A DNA stretch of 64,000 bases, taken from the NCBI RefSeq assembly GCF_015355755.1, contig NZ_JACVEE010000004.1:372001-436000 (forward strand), written 5' to 3'. Both the position numbers and the translations under genes were made by a program. Below are positions 46,113 to 54,262 of the stretch, one piece after another. The first letter of the stretch is position 1. Every line of letters begins with the position of its first letter. The notes beneath the pieces were generated by a model that made no database searches, had not been told where the DNA came from, and worked only from the letters and a program-made list of their open reading frames with translations. Source of the DNA: Nocardia sp. XZ_19_385. GTDB taxonomy: Bacteria > Actinomycetota > Actinomycetes > Mycobacteriales > Mycobacteriaceae.

Positions 46113-46286
46113 CCGCTGCACGAATCGCGATTCACCGCCGTGGCCACGAAAGGCGCGGCGGTGAAGTCGTTTTCGCACGCCGCACCCCGAAGACGGCGTC
46201 GTCCCGCCGGGCCAAAGGGGTGATCTCCCTGAGAGTTTGGGGCTGGTAGGGGCGGGTATTGCGGCCTTCGATCGGGAGGTGACGCG

Positions 46287-47369
46287 ATGCGCGGTGTTGG
46301 GCACAAGGATGAGCACAAGACGGATTGGTCGGTAGGCCCGACACAGTTGAAATGGCGGTCCTGGTGGGGAGTATTGAAGCGGACGGTCGCCGAATTCCAG
46401 GACGACAACCTGATGGACTGGGCAGCGGCCCTCACCTACTACTCGATGTTGTCGATCTTCCCCGCGATCATCGTGTGTACCGCGCTGCTCGGGTTGATGG
46501 GCGACTCGCAGACCCAGACGTTGATCCAGACGGTCGAGGACATCGGGGCCGGTAGCGGCACCGCGTTGCTGGTCGACGCGATCAAGGAATTGCAAGGGTC
46601 CCAGCAGATCGCGGGCCCGCTGGCCATCATCGGCCTGCTGACGGCGCTGTGGACGGCGTCCGGATACATCGGGGCGTTCATGCGGGCCGCGAACGCGGTG
46701 TACGACGTCGACGAGGGCCGCCCGATGTGGAAGACGATCCCGGTGCGGGTCGGCCTGACCGCCCTCATGGTGGTGTTGCTGGCGGTGTGCGCCGTCGGGG
46801 TGGTCGCCACCGGCGGCATCGCGGACCGGGTGGGTCAATGGATCGGTGTCGGGTCGGCCGGGGTGACGGCCTGGGACATCCTCAAGTGGCCGGTCCTGGC
46901 GATCCTGATCAACCTGGCGTTCGCCCTGCTGTATTGGGTGGCGCCGAACGCGAAACAGCCAGGGGTCCGCTGGCTCAGCCCGGGCAGCGCGCTCGCCGTG
47001 CTGCTGTGGGTCGCTGCCTCGGCCGGATTCGCCTTCTACGTCGCCAATTTCGGGTCCTACAACAAGACCTACGGATCCCTCGGCGGTGTCGCGGTGTTCC
47101 TTGTCTGGCTGTGGATTTCGAATATCGCCGTGCTACTGGGCGCGGAATTCGACGCGGAACTGGCGCGCGGGCGCCGGATCGAGGAAGGGATGCCACCCGA
47201 GCAGGAGCCGTTCCTGCCCCCACGGCAGGAGGCGGATGAAGATTCCGGCGCCCCAAAAGAATCCTTGGCCGAGCCAAGAGGTTCGGCAGACGCCCCCAAA
47301 GAATCGATGACGAAAGGAGACGTGCATGAACCCACGAAAAGCCACCTCCGAAATCGACCGGCTACATGA
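46287..47369 (+). CDS. YihY/BrkB-family membrane protein
   Basis: 360 residues, six transmembrane helices. Family motifs: NLMDWAAALTYYSMLSIFPAIIV, IGAFMRAANAVYDVDEGRPMWKTIPVR, APNAKQPGVRWLSPGSALAV and YNKTYGSLGGVAVFLVWLWISN. Function is unclear; it was once misnamed RNase BN. The cytosolic tail (about 300-360) is charged and Pro/Glu-rich. GGGAGGTG precedes the ATG. The last 44 nt overlap the next gene. Confidence 0.92.
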   Translation: MRGVGHKDEHKTDWSVGPTQLKWRSWWGVLKRTVAEFQDDNLMDWAAALTYYSMLSIFPAIIVCTALLGLMGDSQTQTLIQTVEDIGAGSGTALLVDAIKELQGSQQIAGPLAIIGLLTALWTASGYIGAFMRAANAVYDVDEGRPMWKTIPVRVGLTALMVVLLAVCAVGVVATGGIADRVGQWIGVGSAGVTAWDILKWPVLAILINLAFALLYWVAPNAKQPGVRWLSPGSALAVLLWVAASAGFAFYVANFGSYNKTYGSLGGVAVFLVWLWISNIAVLLGAEFDAELARGRRIEEGMPPEQEPFLPPRQEADEDSGAPKESLAEPRGSADAPKESMTKGDVHEPTKSHLRNRPAT

Positions 47370-47610
47370 GATCGCCGGAGCCGCCAAGGGAAAGGCGGCC
47401 GATATGAAGCACCGCGCGGACGATGGCACGGCCCAGGCCGCGTATACGGCGACCGACGCGGTGGACCGGGTGCGCACCAAGGCCCGGGATCTGGTCGAGC
47501 GCGCGGAAGCGAACGCTCCGGCCGGGAAGAAGAGCAAAGCCGTACCGGTACTTACGATCGCGGTCGTCGCTGCGGCCGCGGTGCTTTGGCGTCTACTGCG
47601 GAGGAACTGA
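47326..47610 (+). CDS. Small C-tail-anchored protein
   Basis: 94 residues. An amphipathic, charged helix region (1-65, EIDRLHEIAGAAKGKAADM, VDRVRTKARDLVERAEA) leads to one C-terminal transmembrane helix ending WRLLRRN. AAAGGAGA precedes the ATG inside the end of the YihY gene. No named family was recognised. Coupled on both sides, it seems to act with YihY and the next protein in the envelope. Confidence 0.8.
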   Translation: MNPRKATSEIDRLHEIAGAAKGKAADMKHRADDGTAQAAYTATDAVDRVRTKARDLVERAEANAPAGKKSKAVPVLTIAVVAAAAVLWRLLRRN

Positions 47611-47867
47611 TGCGTACTTTGTACAAGCCGCTGGAAATGCTGATCAGCGTGCTGGGCGGGCTGCTCGCGGGCGCGGTGTTCAGCAAGGTGTGGGGGTTGC
47701 TGACGGGCGAGGACGAGGCGCCGGACGCCACCGCGAAAGACCATGGCTGGCAAGAGATTCTGGCCGCGGCGGCATTGCAGGGGGCCATCTTCGGATTGGT
47801 CCGGGCGGCGCTGAACCGCGCTAGTGCCACCGGCTATCAATCGGTGACGGGTACCTGGCCCGACTAA
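47610..47867 (+). CDS. DUF4235-type membrane protein
   Basis: 85 residues. Two hydrophobic helices (about 8-27, 49-66) around VFSKVWGLLTGEDEAPDAT. The first YKPLEMLISVLGGLLAG and the SKVW motif are typical of DUF4235. The ATG overlaps the previous stop (TGATG), with GGAGG just upstream. Third gene of the YihY cassette. Confidence 0.85.
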   Translation: MRTLYKPLEMLISVLGGLLAGAVFSKVWGLLTGEDEAPDATAKDHGWQEILAAAALQGAIFGLVRAALNRASATGYQSVTGTWPD

Positions 47868-47879
47868 CTTTCCGTCTTC

Positions 47880-47930
47880 GGCCGGGACCCACGGTTTGAC
47901 CTGGGTCCCGGCCAAAAGCATGCCGGGACG
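47880..47930 (+). repeat. Palindromic element after the YihY cassette
   Basis: GGCCGGGACCCA (47880-47891) and TGGGTCCCGGCC (47902-47913) form a 12-bp stem with a 10-nt loop, extended by CAAAAGCATGCCGGGACGAC. The absence of a T-run and the similarity of CCCGGC..AAAA..GCCGGGAC to the hairpin at 43246 suggest a dispersed repeat family that may also stop transcription. Confidence 0.6.
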
Positions 47931-48054
47931 ACAGCTCTGGCGAACGCCACGCGGATTGCGTTGTGCGTGTTGAGATCAAGGTTGGCGACTCTGCCACTAA
48001 TGTTGCTGAAGATTGTCCGACAAGTCCCTTTCTCCCCTTTTGGAAGAGGTAACT

Positions 48055-48756
48055 GTGCTGGCATCTCGGCGTTTGGCGGCGGCGATCCTGGTCCTCGCCG
48101 GTATCGGAACACTGTTTGCGGGTGAGCTGCAAGCAGAACCAACCGTCGCGATGGGCGGCGGCTCGGGCATCATCCTGGACGACGAAGCGGTGTGCTCGGT
48201 GACGACGATCGGACACGACGGCGCAGGCCGCCTGGTGGGTTTGACCGCCGGTCACTGCACCGGCGCCGGAGCCCTGGTCAAGGCCGAGCATCAGCCGGGC
48301 GCCGGGGTGATCGGCAGAGTCGCCTTCTCCGACGAGGGTCAGGGCTTGGATTTCGCGGTGATCGAATTCGACACCGACAAGGTCATTCCGCTGCGCACCG
48401 TCGGCGCCACCACCATCGCCGGCACCGCACCAGCTCCTGGCTTCGGCGCTGTCGTGTGCTCCAACGGCCGCACCACCGGTTCCGACTGCGGCGTCGTCTG
48501 GGGCAACCTCGACTACAACACCCTGAACCAATCCTGTTCCCTGCCAGGCGATTCCGGCGGCCCGGTGACCGTCGATGATCGCCTGGTCGGGATGAATCAA
48601 GGCCGGTTCATCAGCATCGCGGGTATCCGATTCGACGTCCCGTGCTCCGCACCCAATGACCCCATCCACTCGCCGGCCTACTTCACCTCCATCGATCTGA
48701 TCCTGGGCGAGGTCAACCGGATGGGCGGCGTCGGCGCCGGATTCCAGCCCATTTAG
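48055..48756 (+). CDS. Secreted S1-family serine protease, copy 2
   Basis: 233 residues, paralog of the protease at 45408 with collinear catalytic residues His67, Asp99 and Ser167 (GDSGGPV). Signal peptide 1-27 ends GELQA. Shared blocks include GRLVGLTAGHC and the C-terminal IHSPAYF. Start GTG at 48055 has GAAGAGG 5 nt upstream. Stop overlaps the stop of the convergent methyltransferase gene by 4 bp (TTAG). The two copies flank the YihY cassette, suggesting a local duplication. Confidence 0.88.
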   Translation: MLASRRLAAAILVLAGIGTLFAGELQAEPTVAMGGGSGIILDDEAVCSVTTIGHDGAGRLVGLTAGHCTGAGALVKAEHQPGAGVIGRVAFSDEGQGLDFAVIEFDTDKVIPLRTVGATTIAGTAPAPGFGAVVCSNGRTTGSDCGVVWGNLDYNTLNQSCSLPGDSGGPVTVDDRLVGMNQGRFISIAGIRFDVPCSAPNDPIHSPAYFTSIDLILGEVNRMGGVGAGFQPI

Positions 48757-49271
48757 CACAGCCCCGCGAGTTTGTAGAGCACGAGCGAACCGGCCACTGC
48801 GACATTGAGGCTGTGGCCGGTGCCGACCATCGGGATTTCCACTGCGAGATCGAGGTGTTCGAGCCCTTCCGGCGGAATCCCGTCGGCTTCGTGGCCGAGC
48901 ACCATGATCGTGCGTTTGCGGGCCGGTGGCAGATCGGCGAGGCGGATGGATTCGTCGGTGAGCTCGACACCGACAATCGCCGAGCCGCCCGCTTTCTGCC
49001 GTGCCAGCCAGCGGTCCACCCGTCCGTCGACCCAATGCACGCACTGCGGCTTGCGCAGTGTGTTGCCGTGGTCGAGCGCATCGGGCACCCATGGCTTGCG
49101 CGGCACCACCAGGCATGCGCCGACCGCGTCGCAGGTACGCAGCAGCGTGCCGAGATTCACCCCGTGTTTGGGCCACAGTGGCGCGGCGAGAATGTGATTC
49201 CAGCAGCCGTGTGAGCGCTGGCGGCGTTGGCGGCGCAGTTCGGGGCGGCTGCGAATCCGCGCGGCCGTCAC
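48753..49271 (-). CDS. SpoU/TrmH-family RNA methyltransferase
   Basis: 172 residues, a compact SPOUT enzyme with trefoil knot: motif 1 HGVNLGTLLRTCDAVGACLVV, motif 2 IMVLGHEADGIPPEGL, motif 3 VEIPMVGTGHSLNVAVAGS. It lacks an N-terminal L30e-like domain, so it resembles the shorter TrmL/TrmH type that 2'-O-methylates tRNA; target is not established. Confidence 0.88.
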   Translation of the reverse strand: MTAARIRSRPELRRQRRQRSHGCWNHILAAPLWPKHGVNLGTLLRTCDAVGACLVVPRKPWVPDALDHGNTLRKPQCVHWVDGRVDRWLARQKAGGSAIVGVELTDESIRLADLPPARKRTIMVLGHEADGIPPEGLEHLDLAVEIPMVGTGHSLNVAVAGSLVLYKLAGLC

Positions 49272-49415
49272 AGCGGAATGGGGAAGCCCTTCCCCAGGGA
49301 GAGAACAGAATTCATATCAGCGATGCTTCGCGGCACATCGGGGCCATCGACAGGGGTGAGCGATCACCCGGTAGAAACCGTCGATTCACGATACCGCACG
49401 CCGCTGCGCCGATGA

Positions 49416-50303
49416 TCAGGGGCGCAGTACCGAGACCAGGAATTCGGTCTGGTCGTACACCGCCTGCTCGAAGACATCATCGAAGTACACGTCGAAGTGC
49501 CCCACCGGATACCGTTTCACCACTGCGTGTTTCGTCCGCTCGGCCGCCTTCAGCGTCGGCTTGACGGGCGCGATCGAATCGTTGTCGGCCACGGCGTAGA
49601 ACACCGGCACCTTCAAACCCTTGGCGCGCCGCCCCGGTGAATCGAACAGCGCCGAAAACGCGAAGCGCGCTGCGACTTTCGGCTCGTAGGTCAGGCTCTC
49701 CTCGGCCAGTCTGCCGTAACCCTCGGGCACGTCCGAGGCCGACATCAACGCCGCCGATCGTTTGCGCCCCGCCAGTTTCACCCGGATCGGCTTGCGGCGG
49801 ATCGGCCCGAGCAGCAGGTCGGTGGTGGCGAGGGTGGCGACCTTGGTCAGGCTGATCGGTCCCTTCGCCAGCCCCGAGGCCAGCCCGCTGGTGAACGGCA
49901 CCTGCGCCACGACCGCGGCCAGATAGTCGTCCTCGGGCGCCACCGACAGCACGTGCCCGCCCCCGAAGGACGTGCCCCACAACGCGATTCGCGTCTTGTC
50001 GATACCGCGCAGGGTGCGCGCGTAGGCGATGGCATTGCGCCAGTCCTCGCGCTGCTTGGAAATGTTGATCACCTGCCGGGGCGCACCGGCGCTGGCGCCG
50101 AAATGCCGGTAGTCGAATATCAGCACCGCCATCCCCGCGGCGGCGAACCGCCGGGCGTAGCGATCCAGACCCATATCCCGTGTGCCCCCCAGGCCGTGCC
50201 CCATCACCACGAGCGGGCGGGGCTTGGGGACGCCTGCGGGAGGGTACAGCCAGCCGGCGCAATGCTCGTTACCCGACGGGAAACTGACCTCGAGACGTTC
50301 CAT
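49416..50303 (-). CDS. Alpha/beta hydrolase
   Basis: 295 residues. VVMGHGLGGTRDMGL oxyanion area, nucleophile elbow GTSFGG, acid in YAVADNDSI and His in YPVGHFDVYF. It resembles the dienelactone-hydrolase/YcjY-like hydrolases. Substrate unknown. Alone between the methyltransferase and rnpB; the 144 bp downstream hold nothing recognised. Confidence 0.82.
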   Translation of the reverse strand: MERLEVSFPSGNEHCAGWLYPPAGVPKPRPLVVMGHGLGGTRDMGLDRYARRFAAAGMAVLIFDYRHFGASAGAPRQVINISKQREDWRNAIAYARTLRGIDKTRIALWGTSFGGGHVLSVAPEDDYLAAVVAQVPFTSGLASGLAKGPISLTKVATLATTDLLLGPIRRKPIRVKLAGRKRSAALMSASDVPEGYGRLAEESLTYEPKVAARFAFSALFDSPGRRAKGLKVPVFYAVADNDSIAPVKPTLKAAERTKHAVVKRYPVGHFDVYFDDVFEQAVYDQTEFLVSVLRP

Positions 50304-50383
50304 GGGCCATTACCGTACTGTGTTCGGCTCCCGCTTTCGCGGCGTGGTTGGGTGGGCTGCTAAGCACCAGCTACGCTGGGCAC

Positions 50384-50815
<432 letters not shown>

Positions 50816-50825
50816 AGAACCCACG

Positions 50826-50859
50826 AAACGCCGGTGCTGTAGATACAGCACCGGCGTTT
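50826..50859 (+). terminator. Terminator after rnpB
   Basis: AAACGCCGGTGCTGT and ACAGCACCGGCGTTT make a perfect 15-bp stem with the loop AGAT, 10 bp after the RNase P RNA. It also faces the convergent 30-residue peptide gene and could serve both. Confidence 0.88.
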
Positions 50860-50869
50860 CAGGCTCGAA

Positions 50870-50962
50870 CTAGACGGCCAGCCCCGCGAGGAAGGTGAGG
50901 ATGTTGGCGACGATGTTGGCGCTGCTCTTCTCTTCCGAACTTCCGGGCAACATGCTGCTCAT
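50870..50962 (-). CDS. 30-residue peptide
   Basis: ATG at 50962 has AAGGAG at 5 nt, an optimal ribosome site. The peptide begins MSSMLPGSSEEKSS and continues as a short hydrophobic helix (ANIVANILTFLAGLAV) reaching the very end. It is convergent with rnpB. No family recognised; a membrane-active or regulatory microprotein is possible. Confidence 0.6.
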   Translation of the reverse strand: MSSMLPGSSEEKSSANIVANILTFLAGLAV

Positions 50963-51267
50963 CTGAACTCCTTCGAGTTGTGGCGAACCTCGCGGAACGC
51001 CGTGATCTGGACGAGTACTGCTGGCCTAGCGGACGAGCTCGCTCCGGGACGGGCCCGGTGCGCCTGGTAAATGGTAGCCAGATGTTAGCGAATCGCGGGG
51101 ATTACTGGAGCGAAATTTCCCAGCTCAACCGACCCTCCTGGGTGCATGATGGAGCTGGGCGTAGGAGGCAGCGGCCAGGGAAATCCTCGCCGCGCGCTTC
51201 CTGGAACGGTGCACCGGCGCCGCCGAGGCGCCGGAACCGCAGCAGCCCCAAGGTAAGTGAGGCAACC

Positions 51268-51363
51268 ATGTCCATGTTGATTCCGCTGGTAGCGATCCTC
51301 GTCATGATCGGAGTCGCCTACCTGTTGCGGTACCTGCCCCGGTTCCTCGCACCCAAGGACTAA
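51268..51363 (+). CDS. 31-residue single-span membrane peptide
   Basis: ATG at 51268 has GAGG 5 nt upstream. One transmembrane helix, LIPLVAILVMIGVAYLL, then RYLPRFLAPKD. The charged, aromatic C-tail fits a membrane microprotein on the inner face. The stop shares four bases (CTAA) with the stop of the convergent lipoprotein gene. Upstream frame from 50980 lacks coding style. Confidence 0.6.
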   Translation: MSMLIPLVAILVMIGVAYLLRYLPRFLAPKD

Positions 51364-51746
51364 GCGCACATGATCTTGGCCATCTGGTAGACCGACTGCG
51401 CCTCTTCCTTGGAGGCCTCGACGGTGCCGTTCTTGGCCAGTTTGATGATGTCGGTGACGATCGCGTCCTCGGACTTGCCGCCCTTCACGTTCGTGCAGGT
51501 CTCGGTGAGAATTCCGGCGATCTGGGCGTCGGTGCGGCCCGCGGCCAGCTTCGGGAACGCGGACTTGTAGCTGACCACGAAGGTGCCGGCGCGGGCACTG
51601 TCGATGATCGAAGCGGCGGAGGCCGCGGCGGCGCTGGAGGCCGAGGCGGCGGGCGCGGCCGCCTTGTCCTCGCCGCCGCAGCCGGCGAGCAGCAGAGCGG
51701 CGAAGACGGTGGAGCTGGCCGCGATGGCGGCGGTAGTTCTGGTCAC
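51360..51746 (-). CDS. Lipoprotein, DUF732-like
   Basis: 128 residues from GTG at 51746. Lipobox LLLAGC, then an Ala/Ser linker and a helical domain with two cysteines (ILTETCTNVKGG and the terminal KIMCA) that can pair as in DUF732 proteins. No clear ribosome site. Envelope role unknown. Convergent with the 31-residue peptide. Confidence 0.75.
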   Translation of the reverse strand: MTRTTAAIAASSTVFAALLLAGCGGEDKAAAPAASASSAAAASAASIIDSARAGTFVVSYKSAFPKLAAGRTDAQIAGILTETCTNVKGGKSEDAIVTDIIKLAKNGTVEASKEEAQSVYQMAKIMCA

Positions 51747-51832
51747 GCTGCGGGATGCTAGCGGCAACCGGCGAAAGTCGCCTCCCGTCTGGTTAACGGA
51801 AGGCGACCACCGCGTGGACGGAAACCGTGAGG

Positions 51833-51925
51833 TCAGGTCGGGTTGATCATGAAGACCGAAGCCCAGTACGCGGCCTGGTCCGGACCGAGCACCGGCATCA
51901 GGTAATCGAAGAGGATCGTTGACAT
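51833..51925 (-). CDS. 30-residue peptide upstream of the DUF732-like lipoprotein
   Basis: ATG at 51925 with GGGAG about 10 nt upstream. The peptide begins MSTILFDYLMPVLG and ends ASVFMINPT; aromatic and hydrophobic throughout. Same strand as the lipoprotein gene, 86 bp ahead. It equals the other peptide near rnpB in length (30) but not in sequence. Role unknown. Confidence 0.5.
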   Translation of the reverse strand: MSTILFDYLMPVLGPDQAAYWASVFMINPT

Positions 51926-52171
51926 GACTGCGTTTCTCCCAATTGTCGACGTACACGGACACTTTGCGAGCGATGCGGGATTCTGGCCGCCCGCATCGCC
52001 GGGGAACCCTAACAGCCGAGGGCGGTTTGCCTGGCCCGGCACGGCGTTTCGCTGGTAACTGGCTTCGGAGTGATCGACGTCATAGAGTGGGCGCCGTTGG
52101 TAAGACCCGTTTGCGGGGCGGTCTGACGGGTGCTTTTCATCTCCGAGTGCAGGAAGCAGGTCTCAAAACAT

Positions 52172-52504
52172 ATGCGGGTAGTTCGTTCACTGGTCGCCGG
52201 CGCGCTTATCGCCGGGGCCGCATCGGTTTTCGCGGTGCTGGGTGCTGGGTCCGCCAACGCGGTCGCGGTGACTCCGCTGCCGGGCGGGTTGCAGGTCGAC
52301 CTCAGCCCCGGCGATACCCGGTGGGTCAGTCAGTCCAATATCGGTCTGGCGCTTGCCGGTCTGCCGCATCCGTCGGCGGCTTCCTTCGGTCAGGCGCTCG
52401 ACGCCGCGGCCGAGGTTTCGTCGGCGGTGCCGAACGGCCGGGTGACCTTCACCGTGTTCGGTCCGCTCAATGAGCTGAACGGCACCATGCTGGCGCTGCA
52501 GTAG
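52172..52504 (+). CDS. Small secreted protein
   Basis: 110 residues. Sec signal peptide (1-31, ...GAGSANA) then a mature domain of about 79 residues with VTPLPGGLQVDLSPGDTRWVSQSNI and a VTFTVFGPLNELNG end. No Cys. No named family recognised. Start ATG at 52172 gives the normal signal peptide; upstream ATG at 52130 is less likely. Confidence 0.75.
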   Translation: MRVVRSLVAGALIAGAASVFAVLGAGSANAVAVTPLPGGLQVDLSPGDTRWVSQSNIGLALAGLPHPSAASFGQALDAAAEVSSAVPNGRVTFTVFGPLNELNGTMLALQ

Positions 52505-52524
52505 TAGCGGGCGGCTCTCACACT

Positions 52525-54024
52525 GTGGAACTGCACCAGCGGATTGTCTCGGCTCCGGTTGATTTCGGAGCCATCAGATCCGAATTCGGTTTGGCCTCGG
52601 CGTATCCCGCCGAGGCCACCGCGGAAGCCCGCGACGCGTCCGACGCGTTCGCGGGTTTTCGGATCGATCGCACCGACCTCGAGTTCGTGACGATCGACCC
52701 GCCGGGCGCCATGGACCTCGATCAAGCGGTTCATCTGGAACGCACGGAAACCGGTTTCACCGTGCACTACGCGATCGCCGACGTAGCCGCGGTGATCAAC
52801 CCCGACGGCGCGCTCGCGCGCGAATCGGGTTCACGGGGGCAAACTTTCTACTTACCCGATGGCACCGTGCCGCTGCATCCGCCGGAGCTGTCGGAGGATT
52901 CCGCCAGCCTGCTGCCGGAACAGACCCGGCCCGCCGTGCTGTGGACCATCGAATGTGACTCCGCCGGAGAACCTTTGGAATACGCGGTCGAGCGGGCCCT
53001 GGTCCGCTCCCGCGCCCGGCTGGACTACGCGGGCGTCCAAGCCGACGCCGACGCGGGCCGCCTGCACCCCTCGATCGCAGCCCTGCCGGAATTCGGTCAG
53101 CGGCGCATCGAGGCCGGGCTGGCGCGCGGGGCGATCGGACTGCGGCTGCCGTCGCAGAGCATCATCCGCGACGACGGCGCTGATGGGCACTGGCAGCTCG
53201 TAGTGGAACCCCGCACCGCCGCCGACGACTGGAACGAACAGGTCTCCCTGCTCACCGGAATGGTCGCCGCCCGAATCATGTTGCAGGGCGACAGCTCCGG
53301 CGATGTCATCGCCCTGCTGCGCACCATGCCCCCGCCCGCCGAATCCGCCATCGCCGCCATGCGCCGCACCGCCGCCGCCCTGGGCGTGGACTGGCCCGCC
53401 GACCAGCCCGTCGGGCAGATGCTGGCTCTGCTGGACCCGAATACGCCTGCGGCACTTGTCCTGATGTCCGAGGCGACGGGCTTACTGCGGGGGGCCGGGT
53501 ACACCGTGCTGAACGGGGACCCGGATGCCGCCACGGAAGCAACCGGCCAGGAGAGCGCCGAGAACACGTCTGCCGCTGCGGAACGCCGACCAAACCTGCT
53601 GCAACACAGCGCAATCGGTGCTCCCTATGCCCATGTCACGGCCCCGCTGCGCCGCCTGGGCGACCGCTTCGCCACCGAAATCTGCCTGGCTCGGCATGCG
53701 AAAACCGAAGTGCCGCAATGGGTCCGCGATGGCCTCACCGAAGTCGTCAGCACCCTGCGCCGCACCGACGCCATGGCGAACAAAATCGAACGCGCCTGCA
53801 TCGACCTCACCGAATCAACGCTATTGTCCGAACGCGTCGGCCAGGCCTTCGACGCCGTGGTGATCCGCGAAGCCAACGGCAACCGCGCCGCTGAAATCTT
53901 CATCGCCGACCCACCGGTGCTCGGCCCGTGCAACGGCGAACCGCCAGAGGGCAGCACCGTCCGCGTCCAACTCACCTCCGCCGATCCCACTACCCGCAAG
54001 ATCGTGTTCACATACCCGGCCTGA
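52525..54024 (+). CDS. RNB-domain (RNase II/R-like) exoribonuclease
   Basis: 499 residues, GTG start 20 bp after the preceding stop. Degrades RNA 3' to 5'. The catalytic aspartate cluster is IDPPGAMDLDQAV (about residues 52-64). HYAIADVAAVINP, DGTVPLHPPELSEDSASLLP and the C-terminal PYAHVTAPLRRLGDRFATE agree with actinobacterial RNB proteins. The N-terminal cold-shock domains and C-terminal S1 domain of E. coli RNase II/R are missing, as is usual for this short actinobacterial type. Confidence 0.9.
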   Translation: MELHQRIVSAPVDFGAIRSEFGLASAYPAEATAEARDASDAFAGFRIDRTDLEFVTIDPPGAMDLDQAVHLERTETGFTVHYAIADVAAVINPDGALARESGSRGQTFYLPDGTVPLHPPELSEDSASLLPEQTRPAVLWTIECDSAGEPLEYAVERALVRSRARLDYAGVQADADAGRLHPSIAALPEFGQRRIEAGLARGAIGLRLPSQSIIRDDGADGHWQLVVEPRTAADDWNEQVSLLTGMVAARIMLQGDSSGDVIALLRTMPPPAESAIAAMRRTAAALGVDWPADQPVGQMLALLDPNTPAALVLMSEATGLLRGAGYTVLNGDPDAATEATGQESAENTSAAAERRPNLLQHSAIGAPYAHVTAPLRRLGDRFATEICLARHAKTEVPQWVRDGLTEVVSTLRRTDAMANKIERACIDLTESTLLSERVGQAFDAVVIREANGNRAAEIFIADPPVLGPCNGEPPEGSTVRVQLTSADPTTRKIVFTYPA

Positions 54025-54074
54025 CCGGCTCTGTCCCGCGCACAAACTCGCTGTGCGCAGGGGGTTTGCAGCAG

Positions 54075-54200
54075 TGCTAGTGCGCCCGCGCCCCAAACGA
54101 AACCCTTGCGTTCCCACGGACGACCGGCGTCGAGGGAGAACTTGCCGGCGCCGGTGAACCCGACGGCCGCGAGTGTCAGCGCGCTCTGCCGGTGCGACAC
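54075..54200 (-). pseudogene. Possible DoxX-family remnant
   Basis: A minus frame from 54200 gives QSALTLAAVGFTGAGKFSLD followed by a short hydrophobic stretch, resembling the end of DoxX-type membrane proteins. The frame then runs on unrelated into the RNase gene, and no 5' part is present. Fits a decayed gene in the 238-bp gap; weak evidence. Confidence 0.3.
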
Positions 54201-54262
54201 TCCCGTTTGATGTGCGACGGCTCTACTGGTCGCGGCGGCTGGCGTGCGGGCGTGACGCTGTT

